A DNA stretch of 23,579 nucleotides. Origin: CAMDWQ01 sp964497635. GTDB lineage: Bacteria; Omnitrophota; Gorgyraeia; 2-02-FULL-51-18. A program made the position numbers and the translations under genes. How positions within the stretch are numbered: the stretch's first letter is position 1; every line of letters begins with the position of its first letter. The notes below the pieces were generated by a model. It saw nothing but the letters and a program-made list of their open reading frames with translations. It was not told the origin of the DNA and ran no database searches. Positions 1 through 7,046 of this stretch are shown piece after piece. Location of the stretch: contig CAZCDB010000019.1 of assembly GCA_964497635.1 (NCBI GenBank), positions 1 through 23,579 on the forward strand, given 5' to 3'.

Positions 1-1298
1 TCGATTTTTTTGTTTTCGAGGAGGGAGTTAAAGATTTGTTCGCCGAGTGTGTCTTTTAAAAATTTACTTTCTTGTGCGATTGCAACTGCCTCTCCTAGGC
101 TTTGGGGTAGCATTTGAATGCCACGTTTTTTACGCTCTGAGGCACTCATGCTGAAAGCGCTCTGTTCCAAAGCTTCAGGGAGCTCAAGACCCTGTTTAAT
201 CCCCTCCAGGCCCGCAGAAAGCATGACTGAGAACGCTAGGTAGGGGTTGCAAGCGGCGTCGGCCATCCGAAGCTCAGCTCTCATTGCTTTTTCATAGCCA
301 CGCTTGTGGGCCGGCAAACGCACCAACGCCGAACGATCATGCTTGGCCCAGGTCACGTACACCGGGGCTTCAAATCCAGGAACCAATCGCTTGTAGGAGT
401 TAACCCACTGATTGGTTACGATCGCCATTTCTGGGGCATATTTAAGTAAGCCTGCAATGTACTGGCGGCCGATTTTTGAAAGATGGTTTTTATCCGACTT
501 ATCATAAAAAAGATTTTGGTCCCCCTTAAATAAGGACTGGTGGACATGCATCCCACTTCCATTCTCACCCTTGAGAGGTTTGGGCATAAACGTCGCATAC
601 ACGCCATTTTTCATGGCAATTTCCTTCACCACCAAGCGATAGGTAATGGCATTGTCCGCCATCGTAAGCGCATCGGTGTACCGAAGATCAATCTCATGCT
701 GGCTGGGGGCCGCTTCGTGATGACTGGACTCAACCCCAACCCCCATTTCCTCAAGCGTGAGGACAGTCTCTCGGCGCAAGTCAGAACCTGCATCTAAAGA
801 GGTGAGATCAAAATAGCCTCCCTGATCTAGCACTTTGGTAGACTCTGAATTTTGAAAATAAAAGAACTCTATCTCGGGCCCGACGTAGAAGGTGTAGCCC
901 AGATCCGAAGCTTTTTTTAAGTTACGCTTTAAGCACTGGCGGGGATCTCCTGCAAAAGCGACGCCATTGCTATCAACAATGTCTGCAAACATACGCGCCA
1001 CTGCATTTTCTTTGGGACGCCACGGAAGAAGTTGAAAAGTTGAAGCATCTGGCATGGCCCGCATATCCGACTCATCCGAGCGAGCTAGACTCTGAATTGC
1101 GGAACCATCAAAAAACTTCCCTTCACTCATCGCCTCATCCAACTCCTCGAGAGTGATCGCGAAGCTCTTAAGGAGTCCTAAGGTGTCACAAAACCACAGG
1201 CGGATAAATTTGACACCATGCTCCTGCGCCTTTTGGAGGACAAAATCCTTGCCTAGGCGATCAGAGCTTTGAAGAGTGGTGTTTTTATTTTTTGGCAT
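1..1298 (-). CDS. glnA: Glutamine synthetase type I, C-terminus cut off by the window edge
   Basis: Makes glutamine from glutamate, ammonia and ATP in the cytoplasm. I translated this frame by hand from the ATG at 1296-1298. It stays open for 432 codons to the window edge, so about ten C-terminal residues are probably missing from a protein of about 440. Visible signatures are DGSAIQSLARSDESDM in the N-terminal domain, GPEIEFF (metal-binding Glu), ESSHHEAAPSQHE, GSGMHVHQS (catalytic His loop) and NSYKRLVPGFEAPVY (substrate-binding Arg region). The length and lack of an insertion suit the GSI-alpha form. Where adenylylated enzymes have Tyr (N-x-Y-x-M type), this one reads SAFSM, so the tyrosine is Phe. 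It lies downstream of amt and the P-II gene but has its own promoter after a terminator. The family call is certain; the regulatory reading is inference. Confidence 0.97.
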   Translation of the reverse strand, partial: MPKNKNTTLQSSDRLGKDFVLQKAQEHGVKFIRLWFCDTLGLLKSFAITLEELDEAMSEGKFFDGSAIQSLARSDESDMRAMPDASTFQLLPWRPKENAVARMFADIVDSNGVAFAGDPRQCLKRNLKKASDLGYTFYVGPEIEFFYFQNSESTKVLDQGGYFDLTSLDAGSDLRRETVLTLEEMGVGVESSHHEAAPSQHEIDLRYTDALTMADNAITYRLVVKEIAMKNGVYATFMPKPLKGENGSGMHVHQSLFKGDQNLFYDKSDKNHLSKIGRQYIAGLLKYAPEMAIVTNQWVNSYKRLVPGFEAPVYVTWAKHDRSALVRLPAHKRGYEKAMRAELRMADAACNPYLAFSVMLSAGLEGIKQGLELPEALEQSAFSMSASERKKRGIQMLPQSLGEAVAIAQESKFLKDTLGEQIFNSLLENKKI

Positions 1299-1320
1299 AA
1301 GGTGTTATTTCCAGAAGGCT

Positions 1321-1349
1321 ATTTTAGGGAATCCACACCGCTTTATCAA
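1321..1349 (-). promoter_or_regulatory. Sigma70-type promoter of glnA
   Basis: On the minus strand a -35 TTGATA (1344-1349) and a -10 TAAAAT (1321-1326) are exactly 17 bases apart. This predicts a start near 1313-1315, a leader of about 15 bases and then the glnA ATG at 1298. The -35 directly follows the T-run of the preceding terminator. The same two hexamers with the same spacing occur before bamA, which strengthens both calls. Confidence 0.75.
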
Positions 1350-1388
1350 GAAAAGAAAAGGCTGCTCTTGGCAGCACCAAAAGCAGCC
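1350..1388 (-). terminator. Rho-independent terminator after the amt/P-II unit
   Basis: A 12-base stem with one mismatched pair (1360-1371 with 1377-1388) closes a 5-base loop. On the minus strand it is followed by the T-rich run CCTTTTCTTTTC. It ends the transcript coming from amt and the P-II gene just before the glnA promoter, so glnA can be expressed independently. Confidence 0.8.
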
Positions 1389-1412
1389 CTTCTTCTCCAG
1401 CCCCATCACTTA

Positions 1413-1538
1413 ACAGTCTGCTCAAAAAGCCCTAGATGCTAGGCGTGAGCCGATGGCCCGACGAGACGTAGTGGAAACTACGTCGCAGGAGGCGCCGAGG
1501 CGAGCAACGACGCAGATGGGGCTTTTTCAGCAGACTGT
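1413..1538. repeat. Structured ~125-bp repeat element, copy 1
   Basis: A 126-bp element bounded by inverted ends: 1413-1432 (ACAGTCTGCT, then AAAAAGCCC) pairs with 1518-1538 (GGGGCTTTTT, then AGCAGACTGT). Inside are a CCTA/TAGG hairpin near 1431-1443 and a perfect 8-bp hairpin, 1465-1472 with 1477-1484, closed by a GGAA (GNRA-type) loop. The end carrying GCAGATGGGGCTTTTT is the best conserved part against copy 2 at 13600-13723. The last base (1538) is also the last base of the P-II stop codon TGA. No protein is coded. It could be a REP/MITE-like element or a transcribed structured RNA; the sequence alone does not decide. Confidence 0.85.
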
Positions 1539-1876
1539 CAAATCGCGACTGGTCCCTCTTCTCCTGTGCGGATACGAACCACGTTTTCGACAGGCGCAAC
1601 AAAGATCTTACCGTCGCCAATCTCACCCGTTTTGGCGCTCTTGACGATAATTTCGGTGATCTTCTTGACATCCGCGTCGTTCACAAAGATCGTCAACAAA
1701 ACCTTCGGAAGCAAATCTACCTTAAACTTCCTTCCACGATAGGTTTCTGTGATTCCCCCTTGCTTCCCATGCCCGCGAAATGTAAACACCATCATTCCGG
1801 GACAGGCGGCTGCATCCAACGTCTGTTTTACTTTAGCAAACTGCTCTCTTCTGATAACCGCATCAATTCTTTTCAT
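1538..1876 (-). CDS. P-II nitrogen regulatory protein (GlnK/GlnB type)
   Basis: A 112-residue trimeric signal protein that reads ATP/ADP and 2-oxoglutarate and controls partners such as Amt. Family marks are the start MKRIDAVIR, the T-loop (about residues 36-55), Q39, K58 in LLPK, and the C-terminal signatures TGEIGDGKIFV and VVRIRTGEEG. T-loop Tyr46 is kept, but residue 51, the tyrosine uridylylated in enterobacteria, is Phe. The protein therefore cannot be modified there and should respond only through ligand binding. The ATG at 1876 has a GAGGAG site upstream. It lies 27 bases after amt, the classic amt-glnK pairing, which suggests that it gates that transporter. The stop codon overlaps the end of the structured repeat. 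Confidence 0.95.
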   Translation of the reverse strand: MKRIDAVIRREQFAKVKQTLDAAACPGMMVFTFRGHGKQGGITETYRGRKFKVDLLPKVLLTIFVNDADVKKITEIIVKSAKTGEIGDGKIFVAPVENVVRIRTGEEGPVAI

Positions 1877-1903
1877 GTGAGTGACTACTCCTCTCTTTCT
1901 TAA

Positions 1904-3445
1904 TTATTTAGGAAGTGATGTGATTTCGTCGTAGTAAGCGACAACGCCGACTTCCGGTATATCCAGACCGTCTCTTTCAACGGTGGCCGGCACACGAAGT
2001 CCCATCAACTTGTCTTGTATTTTGAAAAAGATGAAAGTCGTCGCAAAAACAAATATGAAGCAGCTTAAAACTCCAACACATTGCGCAACTAACTGACTGG
2101 CATCTCCAAAGAAAAGACCTTTCACGCCACCCGCGACGCCATTCCATCCATCGCCATAACTTCCATCGGCAAATAGACCTAAGCTGAGAGTTCCCCAAGC
2201 GCCGTTGGCACCGTGAACCGCAATCGCACCCACGGGATCATCCACTCGAAACGCTTTTTCCACAAAGAAAACCGCTTCGACCACTAGCCATCCTGAGACA
2301 CATCCAATAATGATCGAGGAGAATGAGTTGACGAAAGCACAGGGAGCCGTAATGGCAACAAGACCCGCCAAAAGTCCGTTACACATCATGCTCGGATCCG
2401 GCTTGCCAAAACGAAACCACATATAAAGCGTCGCCACAAGAGCTCCGGCGCTGCCCGCAAGCATCGTGTTGGTTGCGATAACACCGATCCTCAGATCGGT
2501 TCCTGCTAGCGTGCTGCCAGGATTAAATCCAAACCAACCAAACGCCAAGATAAACGTCCCAATGATCGCCATGGGGATGTTATGCCCTGGAATTGCGTTC
2601 GCAGAACCATCTTTATTAAACTTGCCAACACGAGGCCCGATCACAATCGCACCCGCCAAAGCCGTCACACCACCCACCAAGTGAACCACGGAAGAACCGG
2701 CAAAATCGACATGCCCATGTCCCAACCCGAAGTTCTTGCCCAGCTGTGAAAGCCATCCAGCGCCCCAGACCCAGTTTCCAAAAATAGGATAAACAATCAT
2801 CGAGATAAAGAAGCCGTAGATAAAAAACGCAGAGTACTTCCAGCGCTCGGCCATCGCACCGGTTGGAATGGTGACTGTCGTATCCATAAACACCATTTGG
2901 AACAAAAAGAGTGTATAAACCGCCACATCATAAGTGCCTGCTAAGAAGAAGCCTTTGGTCCCAAAAAGTCCAAAACTCTTCCCAAAAAGCTCGATGGCAA
3001 ACTCAGAATCCAAAACCGCGGTCCCGCCCCCCAAAGCACCGATAGCTCCTACACCACCAAACATGAGGGCAAATCCACAAATCCAGAAACCAATCATACC
3101 GACCGGATAGACCAGAAAGTTCATCGCCATCGTATGCGCTGCGTTCTTGGCCTGGCAGAATCCTGTCTCCACCATCGCAAACCCCGCTTGCATGAACATG
3201 ACCAAGAAACCGGTCAGAAGCACCCATACAAAGTTGATTGAAATTTTGTTATGACCTGCGGTTGCCGCGACTTCTTCGAGTGTCGGACTCCCAGCGACTG
3301 CCGCCGTCACATCCGCAATCGTACCGGTGTTTGCACCGGATGGGTCACCAGCCGCCCAAGCAGGCAAAACCATCAGCACTCCTGCAAAGAGGCTGAATCC
3401 AACAAAGCCCAAAAACGTTTTCCTCTTAAACTCTCTCCAAACCAT
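1904..3445 (-). CDS. amt: Ammonium transporter, Amt/MEP/Rh family
   Basis: A 513-residue inner-membrane channel for ammonium uptake. A likely signal peptide covers residues 1-31 (hydrophobic core, then AWA-AG), followed by a short polar stretch and about eleven membrane helices from residue 70 on. The paired pore histidines are visible as VVHLVGG (H255) and AVHGANGAWG (H411). The Amt signature around DPVGAIAVHGANGAWGTL is clear. The ATG at 3445 is preceded by a strong GGAGGGAC site. The P-II gene follows after 27 bases, so the two are probably one transcript. The region upstream is lost in an assembly gap, so any nitrogen-responsive promoter cannot be seen. Confidence 0.97.
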   Translation of the reverse strand: MVWREFKRKTFLGFVGFSLFAGVLMVLPAWAAGDPSGANTGTIADVTAAVAGSPTLEEVAATAGHNKISINFVWVLLTGFLVMFMQAGFAMVETGFCQAKNAAHTMAMNFLVYPVGMIGFWICGFALMFGGVGAIGALGGGTAVLDSEFAIELFGKSFGLFGTKGFFLAGTYDVAVYTLFLFQMVFMDTTVTIPTGAMAERWKYSAFFIYGFFISMIVYPIFGNWVWGAGWLSQLGKNFGLGHGHVDFAGSSVVHLVGGVTALAGAIVIGPRVGKFNKDGSANAIPGHNIPMAIIGTFILAFGWFGFNPGSTLAGTDLRIGVIATNTMLAGSAGALVATLYMWFRFGKPDPSMMCNGLLAGLVAITAPCAFVNSFSSIIIGCVSGWLVVEAVFFVEKAFRVDDPVGAIAVHGANGAWGTLSLGLFADGSYGDGWNGVAGGVKGLFFGDASQLVAQCVGVLSCFIFVFATTFIFFKIQDKLMGLRVPATVERDGLDIPEVGVVAYYDEITSLPK

Positions 3446-3489
3446 AGTCCCTCCCTCTGTGTGTATTAATACTCAGAGTTTAAGGAATA

Positions 3490-3589
3490 NNNNNNNNNNN
3501 NNNNNNNNNNNNNNNNNNNNNNNNNNNNNNNNNNNNNNNNNNNNNNNNNNNNNNNNNNNNNNNNNNNNNNNNNNNNNNNNNNNNNNNNN
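3490..3589. other. Assembly gap 1 (100 N)
   Basis: Exactly 100 N, which is usually a placeholder of unknown true length. It removes the last ~55 residues expected of the response regulator's DNA-binding domain and the region upstream of amt. Together these need more than 100 bases, so the real gap is probably larger. Open frames that appear to run through the N are artefacts. Confidence 0.98.
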
Positions 3590-4104
3590 ACAGTCCCGGG
3601 GTTTGTACAAAGAAACTTCAAAAGCTGAAACTCAGTAAATGTCAGATCAATCTTTTTATCGCCAATTTTGATCTCGTATTTGGCTACATCAATGGTGATT
3701 TTGCCACGCTGGATGGTATTTTTTTGATCGACTTTGTGGATTCGCTTAAAAAGCAACTGAATCCGCGCCACAGCCTCCGCCGTTCTTAAAGGACGATACA
3801 GCACCTCTTGAATCCCAGAGGGAAGATCGGCTGATTTCATCTCCGCTTCATCCATCAAAAGAACGATGGGAATGTCTTGGGTCTGTGGTTCTTTTTTGAG
3901 GCTATAATAAAAATCCATGATCTCAAAATAAGTGGATTTGGGATTGATCACAATGATATCCGGAGACTTCTCGGAAACCGCGTTGGCAGAAATACCATTT
4001 TTAGGAACTAGGTGGCTAGTAAAATGGGTCTCTTTTTTAAGAGCGTCTTTTAATTCTAGCCCTTGCTTATTCTGATCCCCTACGATGAGAATATTACCAA
4101 CCAT
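3590..4104 (-). CDS. Atypical response regulator with OmpR-type DNA-binding domain, truncated by gap
   Basis: 171 residues are visible before the gap. Residues 3-125 look like a receiver domain, but the key positions are changed: the acidic pair is GD (ILIVGD), the phosphoacceptor Asp is Asn54 (PDIIVIN), and the conserved Lys near the end is Arg104 (LYRPL). From about residue 131 a winged-helix OmpR/PhoB domain begins, with the diagnostic LTFTEFQLLKFL. The recognition helix is lost in the gap. The ATG at 4104 lies 11 bases inside the end of lpxI, so translation is probably coupled to the lipid A operon. I infer a DNA-binding regulator that does not use phosphorylation. No histidine kinase is seen nearby. 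Its targets are unknown. Confidence 0.85.
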
Positions 4105-4939
4105 AGTGCGTCATCCCCACAATCGTGATGTTTTCCTGATTTGCTCGCTGAATCAAGTCTTCCTTAAACAAAAGAATTGATTTTCCGGCCTCAATCCCTA
4201 AAACACAAGAAGAGACCGCTTTCATCATCTCTAGAGTATGAACCCCAATACAGGGTAAGTCAAACCGAACGCTTTGATTGGGTTTGCATACTTTGACAAT
4301 CACGGCCCCACTCTGTCCTAGCGCTCCGCCTCGACGGATCGTGGAATCTGTCCCTTCAATAGCCTCCACCGCCAAAACAACCCCTTCTTTTACCACAACG
4401 GTTTGCCCGATGTCTAATCGACCAACTCCTTTGGCAATTTTCCATCCATAACGCAGATCTTTCCATTCGCCTTCCGAGGGTTGACGTCGTGTCAGAACCC
4501 CTTGCGGCGCCATCGCCTCTTTTAAAAATTTTCTGGAATCTAGAACCGAAATACCGCATTTCATTTTTAAAAAAACCTGAAAAGCTCTTAAGAGATGATC
4601 GTCCCCCTTGTGAGCCACGCTTCCGATAAAGTTTTTGGCCGCAGAATCCATTTTAAAGACAGGATTGTAAATCTCTTTTTTGGGTACGCCACCCGCAAGC
4701 ATTACTTGGCGGATTTTTTTAGAACGCAAAAGCAGGATCAGCTTCTCAAGCTCTCCCAAGCCCACGGTGTGTGTCTCCAGAGCAAATTCCTGGACTCTTG
4801 GATCCGTAAAACCCTCAATCCCAAAAACAATCACTTGTTTCCCCAGAGACTTGGCCGCTCGTGCAAACAGCAAAGGGAATTCCCCCTGCCCGGCAATCAG
4901 ACCGATGGGGGCCTCCGATACGTTTTTATTCGGCCACAT
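4094..4939 (-). CDS. lpxI: UDP-2,3-diacylglucosamine pyrophosphatase LpxI
   Basis: A 281-residue member of the LpxI (DUF1009) family, which hydrolyses UDP-2,3-diacylglucosamine to lipid X and UMP in lipid A synthesis. It replaces LpxH in many non-gammaproteobacteria. Supporting features are the N-terminal GLIAGQGEFP loop, the LAGGVPKKEI segment, the central LAVEAIEGTD motif typical of the family, the GGALGQSGAVIVKVCKPNQ stretch, and a C-terminal DLPCIGVHTLE. The length matches the family (~270-280). The ATG at 4939 overlaps the end of lpxA by 14 bases, and its own end overlaps the response-regulator start. LpxB and LpxK, the next steps, are not in the window. Confidence 0.93.
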   Translation of the reverse strand: MWPNKNVSEAPIGLIAGQGEFPLLFARAAKSLGKQVIVFGIEGFTDPRVQEFALETHTVGLGELEKLILLLRSKKIRQVMLAGGVPKKEIYNPVFKMDSAAKNFIGSVAHKGDDHLLRAFQVFLKMKCGISVLDSRKFLKEAMAPQGVLTRRQPSEGEWKDLRYGWKIAKGVGRLDIGQTVVVKEGVVLAVEAIEGTDSTIRRGGALGQSGAVIVKVCKPNQSVRFDLPCIGVHTLEMMKAVSSCVLGIEAGKSILLFKEDLIQRANQENITIVGMTHYGW

Positions 4940-5747
4940 GAGTTTCTAGGTCATTTCTGACAAAAGACTTTGCGCGGACAAGACCTCTTTTGGAAGATCG
5001 GACAAATTGGAGAATTTCCTTCACATGAGCGTCACTAGCATACTCTGTCTCGATTTCTTGAATCGCGGAGGGAAGTGCTTTTCCCGAGGCAAGCAATGTT
5101 TTAAGAACTCTTCGGATGATTTGCCGATCCAAAAGAGAAAAACCCGCTCTCTTTAAACCAATCGCATTCAATCCGTAAAAAGAAGCGGGGTTCCCATCAC
5201 AGGTTGAAAAAGGAGGAACATCCACAACCACTTTTGAGAGCCCACCAATCATTGCATAAGATCCCACCCTGACAAACTGGTGGATACCACTTAAGCCCCC
5301 AATCGTCGCATGATCTCCTACGTGCACATGCCCGCCCAGAGCGACGGCATTAGCAATGGTGTTATGATTTCCGACAACACAGTCATGAGCGATATGAACA
5401 TTGGTCATTAAAAAATTTTTATTCCCAATAATTGTCGCTGCATCTTCATTCATAGCTACATTCATCGTCACATATTCACGAATCAGATTATCATCCCCTA
5501 CTCTTAAAGAAGAACGGCCGGAGGGTTGGCGTACTTGCGCTTCCCCACCCAAACAAGCGTAGGAAAAAATCTGGCAACGCTCCCCAATCTGGGTATTTCC
5601 TTGGATCGTGACATGTCCGGCAAGCCGCGTGTCCCGTCCAATAGCAACCTGGGGACCCACCAGGCAATAAGGCCCTATCTCGACCCCCGCAGCAATGCGC
5701 GCGTGTGGATCTACAATCGCTGTTGGGTGAATCTTAGTGCTTACCAT
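4926..5747 (-). CDS. lpxA: UDP-N-acetylglucosamine O-acyltransferase LpxA
   Basis: First enzyme of lipid A synthesis: it moves a 3-hydroxyacyl chain from ACP to the 3-OH of UDP-GlcNAc in the cytoplasm. The 273 residues begin with a left-handed beta-helix made of hexapeptide repeats (HPTAIVD, GVEIGPYCLVG and so on, residues 7-190), followed by a helical tail. The catalytic dyad region NVHIAHDC gives His121, equivalent to His125 of E. coli. The DGNPASFYGLN segment is also diagnostic. The ATG at 5747 follows fabZ by 5 bases, and the 3' end overlaps lpxI by 14. It is slightly longer than the usual ~262 because of a C-terminal tail. Confidence 0.97.
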   Translation of the reverse strand: MVSTKIHPTAIVDPHARIAAGVEIGPYCLVGPQVAIGRDTRLAGHVTIQGNTQIGERCQIFSYACLGGEAQVRQPSGRSSLRVGDDNLIREYVTMNVAMNEDAATIIGNKNFLMTNVHIAHDCVVGNHNTIANAVALGGHVHVGDHATIGGLSGIHQFVRVGSYAMIGGLSKVVVDVPPFSTCDGNPASFYGLNAIGLKRAGFSLLDRQIIRRVLKTLLASGKALPSAIQEIETEYASDAHVKEILQFVRSSKRGLVRAKSFVRNDLETHVAE

Positions 5748-5752
5748 CAGAC

Positions 5753-6211
5753 CTAGTCTCCCAAAGTAAACATGATTTCAGCGCTACAAGCTTCCTGCCC
5801 ATCCACCCAGGCCGTCCCCTTCACCACCCCGATCTTAGACTTCATCTTGATCACTTCAACTTCCAACTTCAGCTGATCTCCGGGAACTACCATGCGCCGG
5901 AAACGAGCCTCATTGACAGCGACCAAGTACGCAAGCTTTCCACTGTTTTCGCTTCGGGAGAGCATCATCACACCCCCCGCTTGTGCCAACGCCTCGACAA
6001 TCAGTACCCCTGGCATGACTGCCTTCTGAGGGAAATGTCCTTGAAAAAAATGTTCGTTGGCGCTGACATTCTTAATCGCGACCACACGCGTCTGACTCAT
6101 TTCCAAAATACGATCCACAAGTAAAAAAGGGTAACGATGTGGAAGGATTTTTTTGATCTGTTCGCTATCTAGCAAAAAATTCTGCGAACCAGGTTCTTTA
6201 GTGTTTTCCAT
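5753..6211 (-). CDS. fabZ: 3-hydroxyacyl-ACP dehydratase FabZ
   Basis: A 152-residue hotdog-fold dehydratase that converts 3-hydroxyacyl-ACP to trans-2-enoyl-ACP. It competes with LpxA and LpxD for the same substrates, which explains its place in this operon. Motifs are LPHRYPFLLVDR near the N-terminus, catalytic His59 in FQGHFP, then VMPGVLIVEALAQ with catalytic Glu73. The ATG at 6211 lies 14 bases inside the lpxC end. Some lineages fuse LpxC and FabZ; here they are separate but overlapping. Confidence 0.97.
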   Translation of the reverse strand: MENTKEPGSQNFLLDSEQIKKILPHRYPFLLVDRILEMSQTRVVAIKNVSANEHFFQGHFPQKAVMPGVLIVEALAQAGGVMMLSRSENSGKLAYLVAVNEARFRRMVVPGDQLKLEVEVIKMKSKIGVVKGTAWVDGQEACSAEIMFTLGD

Positions 6212-7046
6212 TTTTCATTTGCCTCCTAATCTCTGTAACCAGTCGGTGATTAAGTGCGTGTCCGCTACGAATTCCGACCACCTTCCCCAAGATTGGAAAT
6301 CCTGCAAGACTTAAATCCCCCACAATATCCAAGACTTTGTGTCGAAGACACTCATTGGGAAAACGCAAAGTTTTTGCATACAGCCCTTGAGGATCCACCA
6401 CAATGTTGTTTTCAGGCGTCCCCCCTAAACCAAATCCCCGCTCCTTTGCTTCCTCGGCCTCTTTTAAAGTACAAAATGTCCTGGCAGGTGCGATTTCCTT
6501 TGAAAAATTTTCTTCGGAGATAATAAACTGGGCCATCTGCTGACGCAGTCCCGGATAATCATAATCCAAGCAGTAAGCAACCTCCAGTTGATCCGATGGG
6601 AAAATTGAAATCGCTTTCCCCGGCTCATAACAACTGATAGGCTCCTGGATCCGATAACAAGCTAGCGTCTCTTCCTGATTCACCAACCCCAGACGATTAA
6701 AAATAGTAACAAAAGGAAGTGCACTACCATCCAGCGCTGGAATTTCATCCCCTTCCACATCCACCCGGAGATTGGTAATTCCCAAACCGTAAGTGGCCGC
6801 CAACAGATGCTCGACCGTCAAAATCTGAAGATTCCCATCACCAATAGCGCTACAGCGCGACACCGAACTTTGTGAAATCACAGACAGATTATGTCCCAAA
6901 ACTCCGACAGAAGCGCTTTTCTTAAAAAAATGAATCCCCGTCCCCGCGGGGGCCGGCCTCAAAAAAACAGTCGCTGTCTTTCCGGTATGAAGACCAATCC
7001 CGGAAATACTGCCTTCTGTTGAAATAGTTCTCTGGACAGCCTTCAC
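6198..7046 (-). CDS. lpxC: UDP-3-O-acyl-N-acetylglucosamine deacetylase LpxC
   Basis: A zinc deacetylase catalysing the committed step of lipid A synthesis. The 282 residues contain all expected active-site elements: SGIGLHTG at residues 15-22, LTVEHLLAA with Glu79 and zinc ligand His80, RHKVLDIVGDL with zinc ligands His236 and Asp240, and SGHALNH with catalytic His263. The start is a GTG at 7046 that overlaps the lpxD stop (GTGA), a typical coupled junction. The length is close to the stand-alone family norm (~300). Confidence 0.97.
   Translation of the reverse strand: MKAVQRTISTEGSISGIGLHTGKTATVFLRPAPAGTGIHFFKKSASVGVLGHNLSVISQSSVSRCSAIGDGNLQILTVEHLLAATYGLGITNLRVDVEGDEIPALDGSALPFVTIFNRLGLVNQEETLACYRIQEPISCYEPGKAISIFPSDQLEVAYCLDYDYPGLRQQMAQFIISEENFSKEIAPARTFCTLKEAEEAKERGFGLGGTPENNIVVDPQGLYAKTLRFPNECLRHKVLDIVGDLSLAGFPILGKVVGIRSGHALNHRLVTEIRRQMKNGKH

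Noticed and set aside
1453..1671. Short frames on both strands across the structured repeat
   Set aside because: They run through the palindromic repeat and antisense to the P-II gene, with no ribosome-binding site or homology; the repeat explains the open frames.
3466..4104. A 212-residue frame joining the response regulator to sequence next to amt
   Set aside because: The frame crosses 100 N; the last seven residues come from the other contig and are not evidence of the true C-terminus.
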